Shown here: positions 1 to 4,934 of the stretch, in pieces | Layout: each line of letters starts with the position of its first letter | How positions within the stretch are numbered: position 1 is the stretch's first letter | Program-made: the position numbers and the translations under genes | Source: Caldilineaceae bacterium | GTDB taxonomy: Bacteria > Chloroflexota > Anaerolineae > Caldilineales > Caldilineaceae | Direction of reading: 5' to 3' | NCBI GenBank assembly: GCA_012032975.1 | Contig: JAAUPU010000141.1 | Span: 1-7,069, forward strand | DNA length: 7,069 bases | The notes under the pieces: model-generated | The model's input: only the letters and a program-made list of their open reading frames with translations | Database searches by the model: none | What the model was told of the DNA's origin: nothing

Positions 1-1322
1 ACGCTGCTGCCTGCTACGATCACGGGCGAGGAGAAGGCTTGGCCAGCTTCTGGGCGCGATGGCCAGGCGAATTGCACCGGTGGATTGGGGCGTGCGGGCA
101 CATTTGCTCTGTTCGATGGGTCATACCGAACCAGAGGAAAGTCGCCCGGTGGAACAGCGGTTGCCGATGGAATCGGCGTCACGTTCGCGGCCAACGGCTG
201 GATTGGCAACCACTGTACGTCGTTGGGATTGATCTCCTCCGGGGCGCCGTCCGCCAGTTCGTTGCCTTGTGCCCTTGCGTAGGCTTGGCGCACCCAACCC
301 AGTTCGTTGTCTACGCAGCAGACATAGACCCATTCCCCTGAACGGTCCCGGCCATGCAGCTTCACCTCGGAATCGCCGGCAATGCTGACGGTTTGAGAAT
401 AGAAATTTGATGGGCCGGCGCGCAGATTCACCCCCTCGGACCGGGTCTTGGCCTTGAGACTGCTGACGGCATAGATTGGCGTGGCAGTCGCCGGAACAGG
501 TGTGTTTGTTGGCGGATCAAAGGTCGGGATGGCCGTCGGTGTGACTGTGGGCGTATCGGTGGGAGGGGGTGCAAACGCGGTCGGTGTAGGCGTGTCGGTT
601 GGTTGCACGACAGGCGTCTGGGTAGGTGTGGGCGACGGTGTTTCGCTTGGCGCAACGGCAGGGATTAGGGTCGGTGTAGTGGTTGCAGTGGGCGCGGGCG
701 GCGTCGGTGAAGGTGCTGTTGTGGCAGGGGATTCATTGCTGATGATCGGCAGATTCAGCGTGGTGCCGGTCCCTGGTTCGGTCCCTGTGCCGATCGGCGT
801 GGTGATGGCGGTTGATTCGCCAGCGCTTGTCGTCACAGCGACAGATGTTTCTGCAGCCCTTGTCACGGAAGGCGTCAATCCGTCGATCACGATCTGCGCA
901 ACACCCTCCGCCGTTGCAGAGGGCGGCGACTCGGTGAGCGCGGGCGGTGTTGCCAATGGCGAGTCAATCGCCGGGGAAGCCGGTAGGGATGGCGTCGATT
1001 GGCCCTTGCTGCCCATGGCAACTCGAAAGGCCTCCTGGGTTACGATATCTTCGGCCACCCGAGTGGCGCGGAAATCCGCGGTTGCGGTAGCTCGCGGCGC
1101 ATAGGTTGCAGTAGGCGTTGGCGTGGGTGCGAATGCAAGATCACCCTCAAGCGTCCAGACCATCATACCTACGCCCATCAAAAGGACGATAGCAACCAAA
1201 AGACCAATGGTAAGAATATCAATCGCACGCCACTTGCGAGAAACCCGTCGCGTCCGTGCGCGGAGTGGGTTGGAGATCGGCTGTCGGGGTCTGTTCGGTC
1301 GAAGCGGTGAGGGACTTTGCAT
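1..1322 (-). CDS. membrane-anchored Pro/Thr-rich protein with bacterial SH3 domain (C-terminus beyond window)
   Basis: About 440 residues are visible and the frame stays open to base 1, so the C-terminus is missing. A basic cytoplasmic N-terminus (residues 1-33, rich in R and K) is followed by one transmembrane helix (about 34-58, AIDILTIGLLVAIVLLMG), which should anchor the protein with the rest outside. Residues 62-285 are low-complexity; the densest Pro/Thr stretch (PTPT, TDTPTPT, TPTVTPT) is about 200-282 and looks like a flexible wall-spanning stalk. Residues about 286-350 form a bacterial SH3 (SH3b) domain, with VNLRAGPS, then SGEWVYVCC and LGWVRQAY. SH3b domains commonly bind peptidoglycan or other surface ligands; the ligand here is unknown. 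A further region (about 395-440, containing FPLVRYDPSN) continues off the edge. The ATG at 1322 is preceded four codons earlier by an in-frame TAG and by no Shine-Dalgarno sequence, which suggests a leaderless message. Function beyond surface anchoring is not recognised. Confidence 0.85.
   Translation of the reverse strand, partial: MQSPSPLRPNRPRQPISNPLRARTRRVSRKWRAIDILTIGLLVAIVLLMGVGMMVWTLEGDLAFAPTPTPTATYAPRATATADFRATRVAEDIVTQEAFRVAMGSKGQSTPSLPASPAIDSPLATPPALTESPPSATAEGVAQIVIDGLTPSVTRAAETSVAVTTSAGESTAITTPIGTGTEPGTGTTLNLPIISNESPATTAPSPTPPAPTATTTPTLIPAVAPSETPSPTPTQTPVVQPTDTPTPTAFAPPPTDTPTVTPTAIPTFDPPTNTPVPATATPIYAVSSLKAKTRSEGVNLRAGPSNFYSQTVSIAGDSEVKLHGRDRSGEWVYVCCVDNELGWVRQAYARAQGNELADGAPEEINPNDVQWLPIQPLAANVTPIPSATAVPPGDFPLVRYDPSNRANVPARPNPPVQFAWPSRPEAGQAFSSPVIVAGSS
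273..467 (-). other. SH3b domain coding segment
   Basis: This encodes residues about 286-350 of the anchored protein. The pattern is the usual SH3_3 type: a VNLRAGPS turn near the start, a central 'GDSEVKLHGRD' strand pair, SGEWVYVCC, and a closing GWVRQAY. The adjacent cysteines (about 335-336) before the closing GWV are also seen in SH3b domains of other Chloroflexota surface proteins, from memory of the family. Confidence 0.75.
477..725 (-). repeat. Pro/Thr low-complexity coding repeat
   Basis: Irregular CCx-ACx codon repeats on the minus strand encode PTPT, TPTQTP, TDTPTPT and TPTVTPT motifs. It is a codon-level degenerate repeat, not an exact tandem array. It is the reason the opposite strand shows a long Val/Gly-rich open frame (481-1104), which is not a gene. 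Confidence 0.8.
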
Positions 1323-1328
1323 GGATTG

Positions 1329-1356
1329 ATTCTATCAACAAAGCGAAGCGCAGCAA
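1329..1356 (-). promoter_or_regulatory. putative promoter of the SH3b gene, leaderless geometry
   Basis: On the minus strand TTGCTG (1356-1351) lies 16 bases from TAGAAT (1334-1329). Only six bases, CAATCC, separate the -10 box from the ATG at 1322, so the start site would fall at or next to the A of the start codon. The -35 box is weak (three of six). There is no Shine-Dalgarno sequence, which fits a leaderless message. Confidence 0.45.
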
Positions 1357-1418
1357 AAACGAACCTATTTCAGCCAGAGAGCGACATGGGCCACTTGTCG
1401 GCGCGCCGATTGGCTGGC

Positions 1419-1446
1419 TTGCGTTTTCAGGGCCACAGCTTATAAT
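1419..1446 (+). promoter_or_regulatory. putative promoter of the thioredoxin-fold/regulator unit
   Basis: A perfect TATAAT at 1441-1446 has TTGCGT at 1419-1424, 16 bases upstream (three of six matches). Transcription would start near 1453 and give a leader of about 195 bases before the ATG at 1649. The weak -35 box suggests low basal activity or activation. Confidence 0.45.
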
Positions 1447-1648
1447 TTTAATCAGCGCTAAATATGGCGTAAGTGGGGTCACAGAGCCTGTGTAGCATTC
1501 TGGAGTACGCTTTGCGACAACCATGATGACCCCGGCTTCTTTTGGAACGCCGTGGGACAAGATTCGAAGTCTGCCGTGAACTGGGTTCGATCCACGCTTG
1601 TCACTTGGACATTGGCAGATAAGCATTGATTGCGAAAAGGTCTGCTGA

Positions 1649-1981
1649 ATGATCTCATCCGAGAAGTCAAAGGTGATGAATAAGCATAGCACGTCCGAAC
1701 GGTGTGCAAACGAACGGTGTGCAAACGAACCAGTTGCTATCACCGTCTATGTCGCTGCCCACTGCCCAACCTGTGATTATGCGCGTGAGGTCGCCAGGTC
1801 GATCCGCGAAGAGTACCCCCGGGTTCAAGTACAGCTCGTTGATGTCGAAAACACGACCGAAGTGATTCCAGAGACGGTCTTTGCGACGCCAACCTACCTG
1901 TTAAATGGACGCGTCTGGTCGTTGGGAAACCCATCAGCCCAAAAGATTACCGAGAGTTTAGGCCCGCTTGTCAATGGCTAG
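1649..1981 (+). CDS. small thioredoxin/glutaredoxin-fold protein with CPTC motif
   Basis: A 110-residue protein with one thioredoxin-fold core. After a variable N-terminus (1-29), strand ITVYVAAHC leads into the redox motif CPTC at residues 39-42. A helix with [12 protein letters not shown] and strand VQLVDVEN (61-68) follow. ATPTYLLNG (79-87) supplies the conserved cis-proline (P81) that faces the active site. It should catalyse thiol-disulfide exchange in the cytoplasm; no signal peptide is visible. The partner is unknown. The N-terminus contains an in-frame 15-base tandem duplication giving [10 protein letters not shown], with extra cysteines C19 and C24. The ATG at 1649 is preferred because AAAAGG lies eight bases upstream; the ATG at 1676 has its purine run only two bases away. 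The CRP-family gene starts 26 bases downstream and is probably cotranscribed, so a redox input to that regulator is possible but unproven. Confidence 0.8.
   Translation: MISSEKSKVMNKHSTSERCANERCANEPVAITVYVAAHCPTCDYAREVARSIREEYPRVQVQLVDVENTTEVIPETVFATPTYLLNGRVWSLGNPSAQKITESLGPLVNG
1696..1730 (+). repeat. 15-base tandem duplication inside the thioredoxin-fold gene
   Basis: CGAACGGTGTGCAAA occurs at 1696-1710 and again, identically, at 1711-1725; the first five bases recur at 1726-1730. It is in frame and doubles the peptide ERCAN. The copies are perfect, so the event is probably recent. Confidence 0.95.
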
Positions 1982-2007
1982 GTCTACAGAAAGAGGATAG
2001 GAAACAA

Positions 2008-2712
2008 ATGGCGACTGGCAACGGCACGACGTCCACAACCCAACCGGCTCAGAAGATGCGCTACCTCACGGAGTTGGCGGTCTTTCAGGATCTTTCCCCA
2101 CGGGAGATGGAGGAACTCAACCGCATCACAACGATGAGCAACGTCGCCAAAGGGCGCGTTTTCTATCGGCCTGAAGAGCCCGGTGAGGTGCTATTTATTC
2201 TGAAGGAGGGCCGGGTGCAGCTCTATCGCATCAGTCCCGAAGGCAAAAAACTGGTCATCACAACCTTGGGCGCCCACACACTGTTCGGTGAAATGGCCCT
2301 TCTGGGCGCCAAGATGCACAATACGTTTGCAGAGGCGGTGGACGACTGCCTGATCTGCGTCATGAGTCGTACGGACCTGGAGCGGCTGATCTTGAACAAG
2401 CCACAGGTGGCATTGCGCATTCTCGAGATCACAGGCAAACGGCTGCGCGAGGCAGAAGAGCGGCTCGAAAACATGGCGTTCAAGGGCATCCCGGCGCGCT
2501 TGGCAAGCCTGCTGTTGCGCCTCGCCGAAGAACAGGGCGGCAACGAGATTGTTGGATTGACCCACCAGGACTTGGCGGAAAGCGTGGGCACCTATCGGGA
2601 AACCGCTACCCAGGTGTTGAACGATCTCAAATCCCAGGGGTTGATCGAGATCGGTCGTAAGCGCATCAACATTCTCAATGCCGATGGGCTGATGGAAGTG
2701 GCAGAAACGTAA
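2008..2712 (+). CDS. CRP/FNR-family transcriptional regulator
   Basis: A 234-residue regulator of the usual two-domain build. Residues about 20-125 form the cyclic-nucleotide-type beta-roll ([10 protein letters not shown], then [21 protein letters not shown], then [10 protein letters not shown]). A long dimer helix spans about 127-158. A winged helix-turn-helix follows, with [21 protein letters not shown] at about 184-204. The glycine-glutamate of the phosphate-binding cassette is present (E95), but the residue ten positions on, Arg82 in E. coli CRP, is Asn105 (followed by T106). Classical cAMP binding is therefore doubtful and another ligand, or none, is likely. The recognition helix keeps R197 and E198, equivalent to CRP R180 and E181, while CRP R185 is Gln202, so TGTG-type half-sites are a reasonable target. 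C114 and C117 form CxxC in a beta strand; FNR-type iron-sulfur ligands are not otherwise evident. GAGGA ten bases upstream of the ATG serves as ribosome binding site. Confidence 0.9.
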   Translation: MATGNGTTSTTQPAQKMRYLTELAVFQDLSPREMEELNRITTMSNVAKGRVFYRPEEPGEVLFILKEGRVQLYRISPEGKKLVITTLGAHTLFGEMALLGAKMHNTFAEAVDDCLICVMSRTDLERLILNKPQVALRILEITGKRLREAEERLENMAFKGIPARLASLLLRLAEEQGGNEIVGLTHQDLAESVGTYRETATQVLNDLKSQGLIEIGRKRINILNADGLMEVAET

Positions 2713-2732
2713 GCCCGAACTTAAGCCCGAAC
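2710..2732. repeat. short direct repeat at the regulator stop codon
   Basis: TAAGCCCGAAC is present at 2710-2720 and 2722-2732, a perfect 11-base repeat with period 12. The first copy contains the TAA stop codon of the CRP-family gene. It does not form a hairpin and is probably a slippage duplication. Confidence 0.85.
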
Positions 2733-2768
2733 CCATGAGTGGCGAATAGATTGATTTTTCGCAGACAG

Positions 2769-2797
2769 TTGACAATTGGCGCAAACGCAAGTAAAAT
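2769..2797 (+). promoter_or_regulatory. near-consensus sigma70-type promoter of the ferredoxin gene
   Basis: TTGACA (2769-2774) is a perfect -35 box, followed by a 17-base spacer and TAAAAT (2792-2797, five of six). The start site should lie near 2804, giving a leader of about 185 bases. This is the strongest promoter in the window. The CRP-type operator starts 16 bases after the -10 box. Confidence 0.8.
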
Positions 2798-2813
2798 CGC
2801 ACCTGAGTCAGTT

Positions 2814-2840
2814 TGTGTGTTTTGTCACAGAATGATGTGA
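2814..2840. promoter_or_regulatory. CRP-type operator with three half-sites on an 11-base pitch
   Basis: TGTGT-N6-TCACA (2814-2829) matches the E. coli CRP consensus TGTGA-N6-TCACA at nine of ten positions. A third half-site, TGTGA at 2836-2840, follows after another six bases, so half-sites begin at 2814, 2825 and 2836. The site lies about +10 to +36 from the predicted start, a position that normally represses by blocking the polymerase. The CRP-family protein encoded at 2008-2712 is the obvious candidate to bind here, by inference from its conserved Arg-Glu recognition pair. Confidence 0.6.
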
Positions 2841-2972
2841 GAGGTAGAATCTGTCCTGATCTTTCGTCAACCGGACGGGCTTGGACGAGACCTCTGGCAC
2901 CTGTCTCTGACATTTATCTCTTTCATCACCGCCAAGTCATTATTCTGAAACGACGGTCATCGACAATCAGTT

Positions 2973-2980
2973 GAGGAGGT
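2973..2980 (+). promoter_or_regulatory. strong ribosome binding site of the ferredoxin
   Basis: GAGGAGGT lies seven bases before the ATG at 2988, the best Shine-Dalgarno match in the window. It implies high expression of the ferredoxin. Confidence 0.85.
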
Positions 2981-2987
2981 TCGCTAC

Positions 2988-3267
2988 ATGACCCATGTGA
3001 TCTTCGACCTGTGCATCCGAGACGGTGCCTGTGTAGAAGTATGTCCGGTAGAGTGTATCATCCCCGGTATTCCTGAAGAGGAATGGCCCTGGTACTATAT
3101 CGACCCAGAAATTTGCATCGACTGCGGGGCGTGTGTGCCCGGAGTGTCCGACCGAGGCAATTTTGCCCGAAGAGGATCTGCCGGAAGAGTACGCCTACAC
3201 GACCGAGTTGAACGCACTCTACTTCACCGATGGTCCCGGCTACAAAGCCCTGGAAATGATCGAGTAG
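2988..3267 (+). CDS. two-cluster ferredoxin with one-base frameshift at codon 51
   Basis: After removal of one base this is a 92-residue ferredoxin, a soluble one-electron carrier. Motif one is CxxDxxCxxxCP: C9, D12, C15, C19. Motif two is CxxCxxCxxxCP: C43, C46, C49, C53. Cluster I would use C9, D12, C15 and C53, and cluster II C43, C46, C49 and C19, as in clostridial-type ferredoxins; C23 is extra. Asp in place of the second cysteine is known from Pyrococcus furiosus ferredoxin and suggests a [3Fe-4S] or Asp-ligated [4Fe-4S] cluster I. An acidic tail (57-92) follows. As read, codon 51 is CCC (3138-3140) and the frame then runs wrong to 3287, losing C53; reading CCG-GAG-TGT restores the family sequence up to the TAG at 3265-3267. 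GAGGAGGT (2973-2980), seven bases before the ATG, is a strong ribosome binding site. A terminator follows directly, so the gene is probably monocistronic. Confidence 0.88.
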
Positions 3268-3285
3268 AGCCTGTTGGGAAAGGAT

Positions 3286-3316
3286 AAAAACCTCTGCTAC
3301 GGCGGAGGTTTTTTTT
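3286..3316 (+). terminator. intrinsic terminator after the ferredoxin
   Basis: CCTCTGC (3291-3297) pairs with GCGGAGG (3302-3308) around the tetraloop TACG, with one G-T wobble. Five flanking A residues (3286-3290) pair with the start of the T-run 3309-3316. The stem is 12 base pairs with an eight-base U-tract, 19 bases past the restored ferredoxin stop. The fit to this stop supports 3265-3267, and not 3287, as the true end of the gene. Confidence 0.93.
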
Positions 3317-3375
3317 GTTGTTCTAGACATCTGTGCCTGTCACGCTTGTGGAGAGGCGCGGAAAGGGGAAATCAT

Positions 3376-4116
3376 ATGAGTGAAGAAATCAGCTTGATCC
3401 AGCCCGATTGGACAAGTGTCCAGCGTGCATTGGTCATCATGGCCCACCCAGATGACCCGGACTTCACCTGTGCGGGCACGGTGCTGCAAATGGCGCGTCA
3501 GGGCATCAATGTAACCTACATGATCTTGACCAATGGGGATAAGGGCAACCACAATCCGGAAATCACGCGCAACCAGTTGATTGCCATGCGCAAGATCGAA
3601 CAACGCAAGGCGGCGGACGTTTTGGGAGTGGGGCAGGTTCTATTTATGGGGGAAGAGGATGGATTCCTGCGACCAACCCGAGAGTTACGCAAGCGCGTGA
3701 CCCGTGAGATCCGTCGCATCCGGCCTGAGCTGATCATCTGCCCACATCCCGATCGGTACCTGGTGGGCGAAGGGTACATCAATCACCCAGACCATCGTAA
3801 TGCTGGGTTGGTAGCGCTGGAGGCAATTTTTCCCGCCGCGGACAATCCGATGTTCTACCCAGATATGGCCGACGAAGGCTATCTTCCTCACAAGATCAGC
3901 CAGCTCTACGTGGTTGGCCACGATGCGCCGAATATCAAGATCGACATTACGGACGATGTTGAGCAGAAAGTCCAGGCCATCCTCTGCCACACAAGCCAGA
4001 TTGCCAATCCAGAAGAAGCACAGGAGCGCTGGCGCGAACGATGGGGAGAAAACCAGCCCGACGGCACCTTCCGCCATTTCGAGCGTTTCAAGGGTATGAC
4101 ATTTGGCGGCAGATAG
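3376..4116 (+). CDS. PIG-L/LmbE-family zinc-dependent deacetylase
   Basis: A 246-residue cytoplasmic protein of the PIG-L fold, the family that includes MshB and BshB and removes acetyl from N-acetylglucosaminyl conjugates. AHPDDPDF (23-30) supplies zinc ligands H24 and D27 and the catalytic base D26. TCAGT (31-35), LTNGDKGNH (51-59), ICPHPDRY (121-128) and NHPDHRNAG (136-144, with the third zinc histidine, H137 or H140) follow. The motif has Pro where most members have Glu after the double Asp, which marks the HPDDP subgroup. The substrate is not known; MshB- or BshB-type thiol synthesis or sugar-conjugate deacetylation are both possible, and no partner genes for mycothiol or bacillithiol are nearby. 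The ATG at 3376 is chosen because AGGGGA lies six bases upstream; an upstream extension would run through the terminator. No clear promoter lies between 3317 and 3375. The stop is 18 bases from the convergent operon. Confidence 0.9.
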   Translation: MSEEISLIQPDWTSVQRALVIMAHPDDPDFTCAGTVLQMARQGINVTYMILTNGDKGNHNPEITRNQLIAMRKIEQRKAADVLGVGQVLFMGEEDGFLRPTRELRKRVTREIRRIRPELIICPHPDRYLVGEGYINHPDHRNAGLVALEAIFPAADNPMFYPDMADEGYLPHKISQLYVVGHDAPNIKIDITDDVEQKVQAILCHTSQIANPEEAQERWRERWGENQPDGTFRHFERFKGMTFGGR

Positions 4117-4134
4117 GCTGCTCTTCTGATTCGG

Positions 4135-4403
4135 CTAGACCATCGCATCCTGTAGCCAGGCGCGATGTACGAACCAGAGATCGGTCGCCGGATCCCAACG
4201 CAGTTCAAAGGCGTTGTTGTCTACCGCTTGAACCAGGAACAGCGCCACGTCTTGCCTTCAACCCGCTCCTCCCACTGCCGTCCGATATCGGCGACGTAGC
4301 GTGTGCGATCGCGCCATAAGAATGACGTAGGCTGGATCTCGCCGTTGTTCATCTGGCGGACCAGCGTGTCGGTCTGTTCGTCTACAAGGACTTCTTTTCG
4401 CAT
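4135..4403 (-). CDS. conserved-looking small protein of unknown function, frameshifted
   Basis: As read, an ATG at 4403 gives only 60 residues, ending at a TAG at 4223-4221. The next frame continues with FLVQAVDNNAFELRWDP and a Trp-rich end (LWFVHRAWLQ), stopping at 4137-4135. One extra T in the run at 4238-4239 (TGTTCC to TGTTTCC on the minus strand) joins them as WRC-FLVQ, giving 89 residues. The protein is soluble, rich in Trp, Arg and Asp, with segments TSFLWRDRTRYVADIG and FELRWDP that look like beta strands of a small barrel. I do not recognise a named family. It follows the restored pncC stop by ten bases and is the last gene of the minus-strand operon. Its ribosome binding site is weak (AAAGG about 14 bases upstream), so translation may be coupled to pncC. 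It could also be two overlapping unrelated frames, but that is less likely. Confidence 0.6.
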
Positions 4404-4413
4404 TGTTGTTTGC

Positions 4414-4934
4414 TCAACCTTTCTCGCCTGCGGCTCTGGTCGAAAGATAGGCGCTGACCATTTCCAGCGCCGCGTGTGCGCTCAACAATTTGTTGCCGCT
4501 TCGTCCGCGTCCCAGAGAAAACGTTCGCCTCTTTCATAGCCATCAGCCGTGCTGACATGAATGTGAACGGTGCCGACCGGTTTCTCCGGCGAGCCGCCTC
4601 CCGGTCCTGCAACGCCCGTCACTGAGACCGCGACATGCGCGTTGTAAAGGCGGCGAGCGCCCTGGGCCATCTGGCGTGCGACAGCAAAACTGACCGCTCC
4701 CTCAGCCATCAGCGTCTGGTGTTCGACCCCCAGCACCGCTTCCTTTGCCGCATAACTATAGACGATAGCGCCCCCGGCAAAGTAATCAGAGCTGCCGGCT
4801 ATCTCTGTAACCAGATGCCCGATCAGGCCGCCTGTGCAACTCTCCGCCGTTGCCAGCATCATTCCCTGGCTGGCCAGCTTCCGACCAACAGCCCTGGCCA
4901 ATTCGATCACTTCTGCTTCCGTCACCTGTGTCAA
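4414..4934 (-). CDS. pncC: nicotinamide-nucleotide amidohydrolase, CinA C-terminal type (frameshifted near its end)
   Basis: A stand-alone CinA C-terminal domain, the PncC enzyme that hydrolyses nicotinamide mononucleotide to nicotinate mononucleotide and ammonia in the pyridine nucleotide salvage cycle. Visible family motifs are [12 protein letters not shown] (28-39), [17 protein letters not shown] (54-70) and [10 protein letters not shown] (105-114), then [11 protein letters not shown]. The start is TTG at 4934, because GGAGGA lies six bases upstream and no comparable site precedes the ATG at 5018, which lies deep in the previous gene. The TTG overlaps the methyltransferase stop (TTGA), a sign of translational coupling. 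As read, the frame stops early at 4484-4482 (DEAATNC). Adding one G at the GG of 4496-4497 gives [21 protein letters not shown], the expected family ending, and a stop at 4416-4414, for 173 residues. The domain's usual length is about 160-170. The N-terminal CinA domain is absent. Confidence 0.87.

Larger units (their letters stand above)
1323..1648. other. divergent intergenic region (326 bases)
   Basis: This separates the minus-strand SH3b gene from the plus-strand thioredoxin-fold/regulator unit. It holds the putative promoters listed separately. A possible 18-codon frame (ATG 1523, stop 1576-1578) lies in the predicted plus-strand leader but has no ribosome binding site. No tRNA, repeat array or long hairpin with a U-tract was seen. 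Confidence 0.7.

Noticed and set aside
481..1104. A 207-residue Val/Gly-rich open frame on the plus strand.
   Set aside because: It is the complement of the Pro/Thr codon repeats of the real minus-strand SH3b gene and has no family features or ribosome binding site.
1523..1578. An 18-codon frame (MMTPASFGTPWDKIRSLP) in the leader of the regulator unit.
   Set aside because: No ribosome binding site and no regulatory codon pattern; a frame of this length arises easily by chance.
1586..1600. GGGTTCGATCC-like sequence resembling a tRNA T-loop.
   Set aside because: The flanking bases do not form a five-pair T-stem and no acceptor, D or anticodon arm can be drawn around it.
1219..1743. A 174-residue minus-strand frame overlapping the SH3b gene start and the thioredoxin-fold gene.
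   Set aside because: Its end reads the SH3b N-terminal coding sequence in another frame and it crosses the divergent promoters; no domain is visible.
2742..2762. GCGAA...TTCGC as a terminator of the regulator unit.
   Set aside because: The stem is only five pairs with an 11-base loop and no U-tract follows it.
2191..2913. A 240-residue minus-strand frame antisense to the regulator.
   Set aside because: It mirrors the regulator's coding sequence, has no recognisable domain, and covers the ferredoxin promoter.
3274..3375. Upstream extension of the deacetylase to 3274.
   Set aside because: It would translate through the intrinsic terminator; the ATG at 3376 has a good ribosome binding site and the family's normal N-terminus.
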